Under the pieces are notes generated by a model that worked only from the letters and a program-made list of their open reading frames with translations, had not been told where the DNA came from and did not search any database. The translations under genes were made by a program, and so were the position numbers. From Raineya sp. (GTDB lineage Bacteria > Bacteroidota > Bacteroidia > Cytophagales > Thermonemataceae), in the NCBI GenBank assembly GCA_025454915.1, contig JALONN010000008.1, forward strand, positions 62,001-126,000: 64,000 nt of DNA, given 5' to 3'. Position 1 is the stretch's first letter. Each line of letters begins with the position of its first letter. Below are positions 55,184 to 62,341 of this stretch, piece by piece.

Positions 55184-57586
55184 TTAATTTTTAAGATGCT
55201 TTTCTAAGAATTTATCTTGTTCCCAGAGTAAATGCAAAATGTTCTCTTTGGCTGCATATCCGTGGCTTTCCTTAGGCAAAATAACCATGCGTACGGGGGC
55301 TCCCAAACCTTTTAAAGCCTGAAAGTACCTTTCTGTTTGCAATGTAAATGTACCAGGGTTGTTATCAGCTTCTCCGTGTGTAAGCAGAAGAGGCGTTTTC
55401 ATTTTGTGAGCGTTCATAAATGGAGACATTTTGCTATACACTTCGGGTACATCCCAATAATTTCGTTGTTCACTTTGGAATCCAAAAGGTGTAAGAGTTC
55501 TGTTATAAGCTCCACTTCTGGCAATACCACAAGCAAATAAATTGCTGTGTGTAAGCAAATTGGCAGTCATAAATGCTCCATAAGAATGTCCTCCGATAGC
55601 CACTTTCTTACGATTGATATAGCCCAATTTATCTACGGCATCAATAGCTGCTTCTGCATTGGCTACTAACTGCTCAATGAAAGTATCATTGGGTTCTGTT
55701 GTGCCTTCTCCAATAATCGGAAAAGAGGCATCATCCAACACCACATAACCCTTTGTAACCCAATATACAAATGAACCATAATAAGGGAATGTGAATTCAT
55801 TTGGGTTCTTATCACTTTGTCCTGCTGAGTTTTTATCCTTAAATTCTGTAGGATACGCCCAAATGAGCAAAGGAAGTTTTTCTTTTTTAGTTTTATCATA
55901 ACCAACAGGCAGATACAATGTTCCAGAAAGTTCTACACCATCTTTTCTTTTGTATTTAATGACCTCTTTTTCTACATTCTTGATACTTTCAAAAGGATTT
56001 TTGAAACTTGTGATTTGAGTTAACTTTCCTGTTTTCAGGTTTCTGAAATAATAATTGGGAAACTCATTCTTAGACTGCAATTGTACAAGTACATCTCCTG
56101 TTTTAAAATTTTCGATAGAAATCAAATCCTCTTTCTGATTAGTGAGTTTGGAGGTGTATAATCTTTTGGTTTTAAGAGTTTTAATATCAAATTCATCAAT
56201 AAAAGGAAATTGTCCTTCTTTGGTAAAGCCACTACCCATCAGAAACATTTTACCATTTTCAATAGCCAATACATTTCTGCCAAACTCATTTCTTTTCATT
56301 TCAAAATTACCAGGGTCAGCATAAATGTCCTGAGAATTTCTATCAGAGATAATTTTAGGAGTAGGGTTGTCTGTAGAAGGATTAATCAGATAAACTCTTA
56401 TGTTTCGGGTATCATACCATTGATCTATGGCAATGGCTACTTGGTCATTTCCCCACATAACACCTGCAAAACGTTGTGGCGTTTTGAGAACAGACTTGGA
56501 AGTCTGATTAAAAGGAGCATCCCAAAGAAAAACTTCGTCTCTAAAATCTACTTTTTTAGCTTGGTCTCCTTCGTCTAGAGCTTCTACATATACAAGAGTG
56601 GCAGGTTTATCGGCTCTCCAACTCATATTTCTTTTTCCTTTTCTTGTAGAAGAAAAACCTTTAGGCATAATTTCGGTAAGAGGTACTTCATTCACTTTTT
56701 TGACTTCATTCCCTTTTGCATCAAATACAACAGACTTCTGTGGAAATCTGTTAAAAGGAACGATGTAAGAAAAAGGTTTCTCAAGGGTTGTTAGCATCAA
56801 ATAATTGCCATCAGGCGAAAAACTTTCTGAAATATACATATTAGCTTTCTTGAAAAGCTCTTTTGAACCATTTAGAGATACTTTATATAATTCTGAAGTC
56901 ATTAAAGCTTCAAAATTCTGCTCATCACTTGGGTTTTTCAGTAAATCTTGATAAGTTCTGTTTTGAGATACTTTTCCATCACTATTGGATACAATCGGAC
57001 CTTTAGGTAGTTCTTTTTTTTGGTCTATTAAAGCTTTTCTGTTACTTGGAAGCATCTTAACCAGTAAACCTTGGCTATCACTAAACCAACTAATAGGGCT
57101 ACCTACATTGGCATTGAGAGTCGCATTGGTGAGTTTTTTGGCTTGAGCAGTTGCAAAATCTACTACCCATAGCTCCACACCTGTAGAGGTTGTATGTGTA
57201 AATGCCAGCATTTGGTCGTTGGGGGCAATGGCATAATTGGTGATTTTAGGATTTTGAGGTAATCCCTGTACTTGTATTTCAGCTTTATCTTTAATCTTTC
57301 TGATTTTAATATTGTTTACATAATTCACTGTACTTGAAATATTTGTGATTGGATTGATTCGTAAACCACCCAGTCTCATTTCTTCCTGATTCAAATCTTC
57401 TAAAGATTTATAAGTGTTTCGGTAGCTTAGAATCATGTACTCCTTTTTGTTATTCATGAGTACTGAAGGAGCATTCTCAAAATCAGCAATTTCCAAAATT
57501 TCTTTGGAAGGCTTTTGATAGGTAACGTTTTCTTGGGCATATACTACACTTGTGAGAGCAAGCCCAATGAGGAAATGAAATTTCAT
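55184..57586 (-). CDS. S9-family prolyl-oligopeptidase-like peptidase
   Basis: The 800-residue protein has a signal peptide (MKFHFLIGLALTSVVYAQ), an N-terminal beta-propeller region and a C-terminal alpha/beta-hydrolase. The nucleophile lies in GGHSYGAFMTANLL (Ser near 665), the Asp in THGEADNNPGT and the His in PKESHGYAA. The arrangement and the length match periplasmic Bacteroidota S9 peptidases of the glutamyl endopeptidase-like branch. The exact bond specificity is unknown. Confidence 0.93.
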   Translation of the reverse strand: MKFHFLIGLALTSVVYAQENVTYQKPSKEILEIADFENAPSVLMNNKKEYMILSYRNTYKSLEDLNQEEMRLGGLRINPITNISSTVNYVNNIKIRKIKDKAEIQVQGLPQNPKITNYAIAPNDQMLAFTHTTSTGVELWVVDFATAQAKKLTNATLNANVGSPISWFSDSQGLLVKMLPSNRKALIDQKKELPKGPIVSNSDGKVSQNRTYQDLLKNPSDEQNFEALMTSELYKVSLNGSKELFKKANMYISESFSPDGNYLMLTTLEKPFSYIVPFNRFPQKSVVFDAKGNEVKKVNEVPLTEIMPKGFSSTRKGKRNMSWRADKPATLVYVEALDEGDQAKKVDFRDEVFLWDAPFNQTSKSVLKTPQRFAGVMWGNDQVAIAIDQWYDTRNIRVYLINPSTDNPTPKIISDRNSQDIYADPGNFEMKRNEFGRNVLAIENGKMFLMGSGFTKEGQFPFIDEFDIKTLKTKRLYTSKLTNQKEDLISIENFKTGDVLVQLQSKNEFPNYYFRNLKTGKLTQITSFKNPFESIKNVEKEVIKYKRKDGVELSGTLYLPVGYDKTKKEKLPLLIWAYPTEFKDKNSAGQSDKNPNEFTFPYYGSFVYWVTKGYVVLDDASFPIIGEGTTEPNDTFIEQLVANAEAAIDAVDKLGYINRKKVAIGGHSYGAFMTANLLTHSNLFACGIARSGAYNRTLTPFGFQSEQRNYWDVPEVYSKMSPFMNAHKMKTPLLLTHGEADNNPGTFTLQTERYFQALKGLGAPVRMVILPKESHGYAAKENILHLLWEQDKFLEKHLKN

Positions 57587-57700
57587 ATGGTTATGGAATG
57601 TTTATGTTTGATTTAATAAACTCTAAAAACCACAATTTTTGTATAAACAAAACCTAAATTTATTCTAAAAAACATCTATATTGTGTATAAAATAAGATAG

Positions 57701-58210
57701 ATGGACAGACAAAAGATTAAAAATTTACTTTATCAAAAATTTGGAGATTCTATCGAAAAAAGGCTTCAACCTCTTGAAAAACAGAAGGTAGAAGATGCTA
57801 TCAAGCAAGTCATTCAGAAATATTTGTCAGAAAAAGATTTAAGTACATTTGGTTTGCCTGATGAGTATTTTGAACTCATCAATTTATTTGAAGGCAATTT
57901 GAGTCAAGATTTAAGCGATGGAACATGGTGGAATTTGCTTTACAGTTATGAAAGTATGCTTTCGGATTTGGATTATGAATATGAAAATGTAACCTATTAC
58001 AAGAAAGAGCAAACTGTTCTAAATTGCCCTATTTTTATACCTGTTGGAGCATGGTCTGATAAACATATTTATTTCTTGAGCTGTGATACAAGTTTTGAGT
58101 TTGGAAAAGTATTTGATTGCCATGATGATTATTTTTGGAATTTGCCAGCCAGAGAGAATCCTGTGAGTGCTAATATTTTAGATTTGTTACAAAATGAATT
58201 TAATACATGA
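57701..58210 (+). CDS. SUKH/SMI1-like hypothetical protein
   Basis: The 169-residue protein has LPDEYFELINLFEGNLSQDLSDGTWWNLLYSYESML and later IFIPVGAWSDKHIYFLSCDTSFEFGKVFDCHDDYFW, which follow the order of motifs in SUKH (SMI1/KNR4) domains. SUKH proteins are often immunity proteins, but no toxin is present here. The assignment is tentative. It overlaps the next gene by four bases (ATGA). Confidence 0.6.
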   Translation: MDRQKIKNLLYQKFGDSIEKRLQPLEKQKVEDAIKQVIQKYLSEKDLSTFGLPDEYFELINLFEGNLSQDLSDGTWWNLLYSYESMLSDLDYEYENVTYYKKEQTVLNCPIFIPVGAWSDKHIYFLSCDTSFEFGKVFDCHDDYFWNLPARENPVSANILDLLQNEFNT

Positions 58211-58629
58211 AAACCTTCAAACTATTGAGTCTGGTATCGTTTCTTTGTTTAGGAATGAGTTTTTTGTATTTTAAATATGAAAAGCTAATAGTTACTATTC
58301 AAACAACAACAGAAGACGAGATTTATTGCTATTATCAATTTGACTCCGTTTACAATGCAAAAGCAAATCGACTGGATTTGAAGATTTTATATACAGAAAA
58401 GCATCAACCTATTAAACTGCAAATCCAAAAAAAATATAGAGTAGATGCCGTTAAACGAAACCCTGTTTTCAATCACAGAACTTACGAATCTTCTGGAAAA
58501 ATTTTACTTGATAGCTGTGATAAAGAAGAAAAATACAGCCCTCGAAATAAAGACAAAGATTGTGTAACCAACTGTATCACAATTTATGCAGAATATTATG
58601 AAATCATTGATTTTGAAAAACTGAAATAA
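58207..58629 (+). CDS. Hypothetical protein with one N-terminal membrane helix
   Basis: The 140-residue protein starts with a hydrophobic segment (LLSLVSFLCLGMSFLYF), probably a membrane anchor or signal peptide, then a mixed domain ending CVTNCITIYAEYYEIIDFEKLK. It overlaps the gene before by four bases and lies one base before the next, so three small genes form one operon. No family was recognised. Confidence 0.65.
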   Translation: MKTFKLLSLVSFLCLGMSFLYFKYEKLIVTIQTTTEDEIYCYYQFDSVYNAKANRLDLKILYTEKHQPIKLQIQKKYRVDAVKRNPVFNHRTYESSGKILLDSCDKEEKYSPRNKDKDCVTNCITIYAEYYEIIDFEKLK

Positions 58630-58630
58630 A

Positions 58631-58990
58631 ATGAAGAATCTGCTAATAATTTTTTTTGTATTAGGAATAATGATTAGCTGCACAAAAAGTAAGAAATTTG
58701 ATAGCCATCAATGGAAATACAGCCATGAAGGGCTTGGGCATTTTTACCCTCATCGAGAAGCCATGCTTCAAGACCTCACCAAAGGGGAGTATTTAAAACA
58801 TCTACACAAGAATGAAATTATAAAAATCTTGGGAAAACCTGATGATTCAAAAAATAAATTGATGTATCAAATTTCAGTAGAATGGTGCAATAGTCTTGCC
58901 CCAGAGCCAGTATATGTTAAAAATTTGATTGTTTTATTGAATAATAAACTAATATTTAAAGATTTTAAAATCGAAGAATGGAAAGATTAA
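58631..58990 (+). CDS. Hypothetical lipoprotein
   Basis: The 119-residue protein has a lipoprotein signal (MKNLLIIFFVLGIMISC). A small domain follows (HQWKYSHEGLGHFYPHREAMLQDLTKGEYLKHLHKNEIIKILGKPDDSKNKLMYQISVEW) that resembles SmpA/BamE-like folds (helix pair, then 'GKP' turn and strands). That is inference. It is the last gene of the three-gene operon. Confidence 0.65.
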   Translation: MKNLLIIFFVLGIMISCTKSKKFDSHQWKYSHEGLGHFYPHREAMLQDLTKGEYLKHLHKNEIIKILGKPDDSKNKLMYQISVEWCNSLAPEPVYVKNLIVLLNNKLIFKDFKIEEWKD

Positions 58991-58994
58991 TATA

Positions 58995-60218
58995 TTATTT
59001 CCTCTCCATCAAAGCCATATAAAATCCATCAAAACCATATTCGCTGGGGCGTAAGTGGTTCTGCGAAATGAGTGTAAAATCTGGATTTTTCTCTAAAAAG
59101 GCTTCAACCTGCTTTTCATTTTCAGATGGTAGAAGGCTACAAGTAGCATACACCATCAAACCACCTTTTTTAAGGATTTTAGAGTAGTTTTCTAAAATTT
59201 CAGCTTGTGTAGTCCTGATTTGATTAATAAAATCTTCAGAAAGTTTCCATTTTGCATCAGGGTTACGTCTGAGTACACCCAAACCACTACAAGGAACATC
59301 CAAAAGAAGTCTGTCAGCAGTATTTTCTAACCTTTTAACGGTTTTGGTAGATTCTATCAGTCTTGTTTCTATAATACTCACACCAGCTCTACGGCTACGT
59401 TTTTTGAGTTCCTCAAGCTTCCAGCTTTCAGTATCCAAAGCAATAATTTTGCCTTTGTTACCCATCATGGCTGCCAGATGAAGTGTTTTGCCACCTGCTC
59501 CTGCACAAGCATCTACAACCCTTAGGCTTTTTGCATTCTCAGGAATTTGAAGATATTCACCTATTTTCTGAGAACCAGTATCTTGTACTTCAAAATAACC
59601 ATCTTTAAACAAAGCCGTTTTGAAAATATTTTGTCTTTCTTTCAATACAAGACCATTTTCAACAAGATTAACACTGGCTGTTTCTATTTCAAGTTCCTGT
59701 AAGGCTTTTACAAGTTCTTTTTTCGTAGTTTTGAGTGTATTAACTCTCAAAACTACTTTCGCTGTTTGGTTGGATGCTTTGAGTTCTTTATCCCACTCTT
59801 TATTCAATTCTTTTTCACCAAGTGTATCAAGCCAGTCAGGTACAGACTCTCTGATAGCCCTTGACATCTCTTTTTTTGAGTTCTGTTTAATCTTTCCTAT
59901 TGCTACTTGTTTAAATTCTTCCCAAGAGGGTAGCTGAACATCTTGTAAAACAAGCCAAGTACCCAAAGCTTTCCAAAAAACAACAGTAGGATATTTTCTA
60001 TCATCAGCATATTTATCATCAGCTAGAAATAATAATCTTCTCCACCAACGAACAATTTCATACGTATTTTCTGCAATAAAAGCCCTGTCTCTTGCTCCCC
60101 ATTTAGGATTGCTCTTAAGGAGTTGTTCAATTACTTTATCAGCATAACGTTGCTCATTAAAAATACTTTCAAGGGCTTCAACAGTAGCTACACACAGATT
60201 TTTATGGAGTTTTTGCAC
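58995..60218 (-). CDS. RsmB/NOP-family RNA (cytosine-5) methyltransferase
   Basis: The product of 407 residues from GTG 60218 starts MQKLHKNLCVATVEALE, the usual start of this Bacteroidota group. The longer frame would start at TTG 60263 inside an inverted repeat. SAM binding is in VVDACAGAGGKTLHLAAMMGN. The two family cysteines are in DVPCSGLG and YATCSLLPSEN. It methylates cytosine in rRNA or tRNA; the exact target is unknown. It lies next to the tRNA array, but in the opposite direction. Confidence 0.9.
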   Translation of the reverse strand: MQKLHKNLCVATVEALESIFNEQRYADKVIEQLLKSNPKWGARDRAFIAENTYEIVRWWRRLLFLADDKYADDRKYPTVVFWKALGTWLVLQDVQLPSWEEFKQVAIGKIKQNSKKEMSRAIRESVPDWLDTLGEKELNKEWDKELKASNQTAKVVLRVNTLKTTKKELVKALQELEIETASVNLVENGLVLKERQNIFKTALFKDGYFEVQDTGSQKIGEYLQIPENAKSLRVVDACAGAGGKTLHLAAMMGNKGKIIALDTESWKLEELKKRSRRAGVSIIETRLIESTKTVKRLENTADRLLLDVPCSGLGVLRRNPDAKWKLSEDFINQIRTTQAEILENYSKILKKGGLMVYATCSLLPSENEKQVEAFLEKNPDFTLISQNHLRPSEYGFDGFYMALMERK

Positions 60219-60261
60219 AAATATAAAATGTTTAATCTCTAATAATGAAAGTGATTTTATC

Positions 60262-60330
60262 AAACCTATAAGGTTTTAAGTCTGTATAGTTTAATCTACA
60301 AAATAAAATCATAGGAAACCTTATAGGTTT
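60262..60330. repeat. 15-base inverted repeat near the methyltransferase start
   Basis: AAACCTATAAGGTTT (60262-60276) and AAACCTTATAGGTTT (60316-60330) are exact reverse complements 39 bases apart. Each arm is itself nearly a palindrome. This could be an intergenic repeat or a protein-binding pair. Confidence 0.6.
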
Positions 60331-60528
60331 CTGCTTCAAAGTTAGTGACTTAAACTGGAATATCATTGTTTTTTCTAAAAACTTGCTTAAAATCGTAAAA
60401 AGGCATAGTTTTTGATGCTTTTTTATGAGAGTCTAAAAAAAATCTAAAAAATTTTCAATAAATATTTGGAAAGTACAAAAAAAGCTATTTACTTTGTCAC
60501 ATCAATTAACCAAATAAAGATTTCAAAA

Positions 60529-60663
60529 ATGTTACTCTTACATACATATCGCAGCCAAATAATCAACTCAAAACCATTTATGGTGGTGAGTCAGGATGAC
60601 TTTGGAAAGGAGCTTAAATGTTCGGGTATATGTGTAAGTAGCAATAAAATGCGAAAATATTCT
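60529..60663 (+). CDS. Small open frame, doubtful
   Basis: A 44-residue frame (MLLLHTYRSQ..MRKYS) lies between the inverted repeat and a strong terminator. A terminator in this position implies some transcript, but the frame has no family and no clear ribosome site, so a noncoding transcript is as likely. The rest of 60331-60832 shows nothing else I can identify. Confidence 0.25.
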
Positions 60664-60688
60664 TAAAAAGATATTGAATACACAAACG

Positions 60689-60728
60689 AAAATCCCGAAC
60701 GGCTCAAAGCAAAGTTCGGGATTTTTTG
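60689..60728 (+). terminator. Strong terminator before the tRNA array
   Basis: AAAATCCCGAAC (60689-60700) pairs with GTTCGGGATTTT (60714-60725), followed by more T. It insulates the array from upstream transcription. Confidence 0.85.
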
Positions 60729-60804
60729 TTTAGCCCGAACCAAAGCTCAAGTCAAAATTCTAAAAATCTTAAATCTAAAAAAAGTACAATTTTTTAGAAC
60801 GGGA

Positions 60805-60812
60805 TAACTTTG
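60805..60812 (+). promoter_or_regulatory. Putative -7 box of the tRNA array promoter
   Basis: TAACTTTG matches TAnnTTTG and lies 20 bases before the first tRNA. No clear TTTG box was found 20 bases upstream, so the promoter is tentative. Confidence 0.4.
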
Positions 60813-60832
60813 TCCAAATATTCATAAAACTA

Positions 60833-60908
60833 GGTCAGTTGGTCTAATGGCTGATGATGCTTGACTGTCTATCATGCGATACGGGTTCGATTCCCGTACT
60901 GACCGCCA
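60833..60908 (+). tRNA. tRNA-Asp (GTC), CCA encoded
   Basis: The acceptor GGTCAGT pairs perfectly with ACTGACC. The T arm is ACGGG-TTCGATT-CCCGT and the anticodon loop CTGTCTA gives GTC. The anticodon stem has one T-T mismatch and the D arm is short. CCA at 60906-60908 is encoded, unlike the inner genes of the array. Confidence 0.85.
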
Positions 60909-60910
60909 AA

Positions 60911-61026
60911 GAGTGCCGTAAAGAAGTGTTACATCGGTAAAAAATAGACTGAAAAATCTTATTGAGTTGGTTCAAATCCAGCAAACATGCCTTGTGTATG
61001 TTAAAGTCACTTTTTGCTTGTTGCCT
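60911..61026 (+). tRNA. Permuted tRNA-like unit 1 (Phe-like, degenerate)
   Basis: The leader GTGCCGTA-AAGAAGTG-TTACAT (60911-60934) precedes a 3' half. It has ACTGAAAAAT (GAA anticodon candidate), a T arm GTTGG-TTCAAAT-CCAGC (60966-60982) and acceptor AAACATG. After about six bases the 5' acceptor TATGTTA (60997-61003) pairs six of seven. The trailer AAAGT-CACTTTTT..GTTGCC follows at 61003-61026. No D arm is visible and the anticodon stem has a bulge, so this unit may be decayed. Leader and trailer are intact. Confidence 0.4.
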
Positions 61027-61035
61027 CTTGTATTT

Positions 61036-61107
61036 TCGCTCGTAACTCAGTGGTAGAGTACCTAACTTTTAATTAGGGAGTCGCAGGTTCAAGTCCTGCC
61101 GGGCGAA
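61036..61107 (+). tRNA. tRNA-Lys (TTT), conventional
   Basis: The acceptor TCGCTCG pairs with CGGGCGA, the anticodon stem CCTAA/TTAGG is perfect with loop CTTTTAA, and the T arm is GCAGG-TTCAAGT-CCTGC. No CCA is encoded. Confidence 0.92.
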
Positions 61108-61124
61108 CGGAATAAATAGAATAG

Positions 61125-61147
61125 AGTATTGAGTACACCTCAATACT
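61125..61147. repeat. Spacer hairpin in the tRNA array
   Basis: AGTATTGAG (61125-61133) pairs perfectly with CTCAATACT (61139-61147) over TACAC, in the spacer between tRNA-Lys and tRNA-Phe. No T tract follows, so it may guide processing rather than end transcription. Confidence 0.6.
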
Positions 61148-61152
61148 AACAT

Positions 61153-61225
61153 GTAGGAGTAGCCCAGATGGTCAAGGCACTAGATTGAAGATCTAGCCAT
61201 ACAGGTTCGAGTCCTGTCTCCCACA
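61153..61225 (+). tRNA. tRNA-Phe (GAA), copy 1
   Basis: The acceptor GTAGGAG pairs with CTCCCAC at six of seven positions. The anticodon arm is CTAGA-TTGAAGA-TCTAG and the T arm ACAGG-TTCGAGT-CCTGT. It is closely similar to the gene at 62264-62336. No CCA is encoded. Confidence 0.88.
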
Positions 61226-61230
61226 CTAGC

Positions 61231-61355
61231 AGTGTCGTAAAAAAGTGTTACTTCGACTTTTAATCGGATGGTCAGAGGTTCGAGTCCTCTCTCTAGCACT
61301 CAGGCTAGGGTAGCTCAGTTGGTAGAGCATCAATGTCACTTTTTGCTTGTTACCT
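61231..61355 (+). tRNA. Circularly permuted tRNA-Lys (TTT)
   Basis: Order on the plus strand: leader (61231-61253, GTGTCGTA-AAAAAGTG-TTACTT), 3' half (61254-61298), spacer CTCAG, 5' half (61304-61331), trailer (61332-61355, AATGT-CACTTTTT..GTTACC). The 3' half starts CGACTTTTAATCGG and ends CTCTAGC-A. The 5' half is GCTAGGG, TA, a D arm GCTCAGTTGGTAGAGC, A, TC. Joining 5' half to 3' half gives acceptor GCTAGGG/CTCTAGC (7 bp, one G-U), anticodon stem TCCGA/TCGGA, loop CTTTTAA and T arm AGAGG-TTCGAGT-CCTCT. This is a canonical tRNA broken between positions 28 and 29. Confidence 0.85.
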
Positions 61356-61366
61356 GCGAAAAATTA

Positions 61367-61454
61367 GGAGAAATGCCAGAGCTGGTGAACGGAGCAGTTT
61401 GCTAAACTGTAGTACGCTGTAAGCGTACCGTGGGTTCGAGCCCCACTTTCTCCT
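61367..61454 (+). tRNA. tRNA-Ser (GCT)
   Basis: The acceptor GGAGAAA pairs perfectly with TTTCTCC. The anticodon arm is CAGT-TTGCTAA-ACTG with GCT. There is a long variable arm (TACGC..GCGTA) and the T arm is GTGGG-TTCGAGC-CCCAC. The base at position 73 reads T, whereas Ser tRNAs usually have G. No CCA is encoded. Confidence 0.9.
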
Positions 61455-61464
61455 CTAAAAATAA

Positions 61465-61548
61465 GGAAGTACGCCAAAGTTGGAGAGTTGGGATGGTCTG
61501 TAAAACCATTGACTTCGGTCTGAGTAGGTTCGAATCCTACTACTTCCA
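61465..61548 (+). tRNA. tRNA-Tyr (GTA)
   Basis: The acceptor GGAAGTA pairs perfectly with TACTTCC. The anticodon arm is ATGGT-CTGTAAA-ACCAT. The long variable arm is GACTTCGGTC and the T arm GTAGG-TTCGAAT-CCTAC. Discriminator A. No CCA is encoded. Confidence 0.93.
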
Positions 61549-61569
61549 CTAAAGAATAAATTATTAATT

Positions 61570-61643
61570 GGAGTTTTCGCTAAGTGGTTCAAGGCATCTG
61601 TTTTACGAACAGAAAATCGGGGGTTCGATTCCCTCAAACTCCA
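61570..61643 (+). tRNA. tRNA-Val (TAC), copy 1
   Basis: The acceptor GGAGTTT pairs perfectly with AAACTCC. The anticodon arm is TCTGT-TTTACGA-ACAGA and the T arm GGGGG-TTCGATT-CCCTC. It differs from the copy at 61745 by one base. No CCA is encoded. Confidence 0.88.
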
Positions 61644-61650
61644 CTAAAAA

Positions 61651-61725
61651 AGAAGTTTAGTTCAGTTGGTTCAGAACGTCTGTCTAACAAACAGAAAGTC
61701 GGGGGTTCGATTCCCTCAACTTCTA
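61651..61725 (+). tRNA. tRNA-Val (AAC), unusual isoacceptor
   Basis: The acceptor AGAAGTT pairs perfectly with AACTTCT. D arm GTTC..GAAC. The anticodon arm is TCTGT-CTAACAA-ACAGA, so the anticodon reads AAC. A34 in Val tRNAs is rare in bacteria, which normally use GAC and TAC. It could be read as inosine by TadA or be a nonfunctional variant. The sequence is a close relative of the two Val(TAC) genes around it. Confidence 0.8.
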
Positions 61726-61744
61726 CAATGAAATACAAATTCTT

Positions 61745-61818
61745 GGAGTTTTCGCTAAGTGGTTCAAGGCATCTGTTTTACGAACAGAGAATCGGGGGTT
61801 CGATTCCCTCAAACTCCA
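61745..61818 (+). tRNA. tRNA-Val (TAC), copy 2
   Basis: Identical to 61570-61643 except one A-to-G change after the anticodon stem, so it is a recent duplicate. Confidence 0.88.
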
Positions 61819-61826
61819 CTAAAGAC

Positions 61827-61949
61827 AGTGCCGTAGAGAAGTCTTACTTCGACACGCTAGAATTGGGTTCTGGATTATGTGGGTAAACAATCCCACCATT
61901 TGTGAAAACAAATGTGGTGCAAACTATAAGTGATTTCTCGACTGTAGCC
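61827..61949 (+). tRNA. Circularly permuted tRNA-Pro (TGG)
   Basis: The leader is GTGCCGTA-GAGAAGTC-TTACTT (61827-61849). The 3' half (61850-61904) has CAC of the D stem, anticodon arm CTAGA-ATTGGGT-TCTGG (TGG), T stem GTGGG/CCCAC and acceptor CATTTGT. After a GAAA joint, 5' acceptor ACAAATG (61908-61914) pairs seven of seven, then TG and D-stem GTG. The trailer TAAGT-GATTTCTC..GTAGCC ends at 61949. The break falls in the D loop. D loop (no GG) and T loop (TAAACAAT) are not canonical, so function is less sure than for the Lys unit. Confidence 0.65.
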
Positions 61950-61958
61950 TGTTTTCAT

Positions 61959-62029
61959 TGCTCCATCGTTCAAAGGAAGGATACTTGGCAACGAACCAAG
62001 AGATGAGCGTTCGAATCGTTCTGGGGCGA
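61959..62029 (+). tRNA. tRNA with anticodon ACG (Arg?), A33
   Basis: The acceptor TGCTCCA pairs with TGGGGCG (two G-U), the T arm is GAGCG-TTCGAAT-CGTTC and the anticodon arm CTTGG-CAACGAA-CCAAG. Position 33 reads A where nearly all tRNAs have T, so the anticodon ACG (Arg) is odd and the gene may be impaired. Confidence 0.75.
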
Positions 62030-62042
62030 CAAAAATATACAT

Positions 62043-62113
62043 TACCCTCTCGTCTAACGGCAGGACAACTCCCTTTGGAGGAGTTAATCGTGGTTCGAAT
62101 CCACGGGGGGTAA
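62043..62113 (+). tRNA. tRNA-Gln (TTG)
   Basis: The acceptor TACCCTC pairs with GGGGGTA (one G-U). The D arm is GTC..GAC, the anticodon arm ACTCC-CTTTGGA-GGAGT and the T arm CGTGG-TTCGAAT-CCACG. No CCA is encoded. Confidence 0.92.
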
Positions 62114-62118
62114 CTTTG

Positions 62119-62252
62119 GGTGTCGTAAGAAAAAAATACTTCGCTAACGACTCTAGCTTAAGGCTTTGTAGGTTCGAGTCCTACCTGTTTCAATGTAGAA
62201 ACAGTGGTGAAATGGTAAACACGGAGAAATAAAGTTTTTTCTAAAAGTAACC
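62119..62252 (+). tRNA. Circularly permuted class II tRNA (Leu/Ser-like)
   Basis: The leader GTGTCGTA-AGAAAAAA-ATACTT (62119-62141) precedes a 3' half (62142-62192) with a long variable arm (AGC..GCT), T arm GTAGG-TTCGAGT-CCTAC and acceptor CTGTTTC-A. A five-base spacer ATGTA follows. The 5' half (62198 to about 62226) has GAAACAG (7/7 pairs), TG and D arm GTGAAATGGTAAACAC, like tRNA-Leu. The trailer TAAAG-TTTTTTCT..GTAACC ends at 62252. The anticodon stem can pair as GAGTT/GACTC, but the loop would read CGCTAAC, so I cannot name the amino acid. Confidence 0.7.
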
Positions 62253-62263
62253 CCAAAACTTCT

Positions 62264-62336
62264 GCGAAAGTAGCCGAGATGGTCAAGGCACTAGACTGAA
62301 AGTCTAGCCATACAGGTTCGAGTCCTGTCTTTCACA
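62264..62336 (+). tRNA. tRNA-Phe (GAA), copy 2
   Basis: The acceptor GCGAAAG pairs with CTTTCAC at six of seven positions. The anticodon arm is CTAGA-CTGAAAG-TCTAG and the T arm ACAGG-TTCGAGT-CCTGT. It is a close paralogue of 61153-61225. Confidence 0.88.
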
Positions 62337-62341
62337 CTAAC

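Noticed and set aside
57701..58990. A polymorphic-toxin immunity cluster based on the SUKH-like protein
   Set aside because: No toxin or secretion gene is near, and the SUKH match is weak.
61003..61355. Group I or group II intron fragments as the explanation for the repeated motifs around the permuted tRNAs
   Set aside because: The leader and trailer are only about 23-26 bases each and show none of the conserved core elements of these introns; the space is far too small for an intron core.
61364..61886. Several short protein frames across the tRNA array on both strands
   Set aside because: They translate tRNA sequence and its complement (repeated SRIRT/GSRGARTH-like phrases that come from T arms) and have no independent coding signal.
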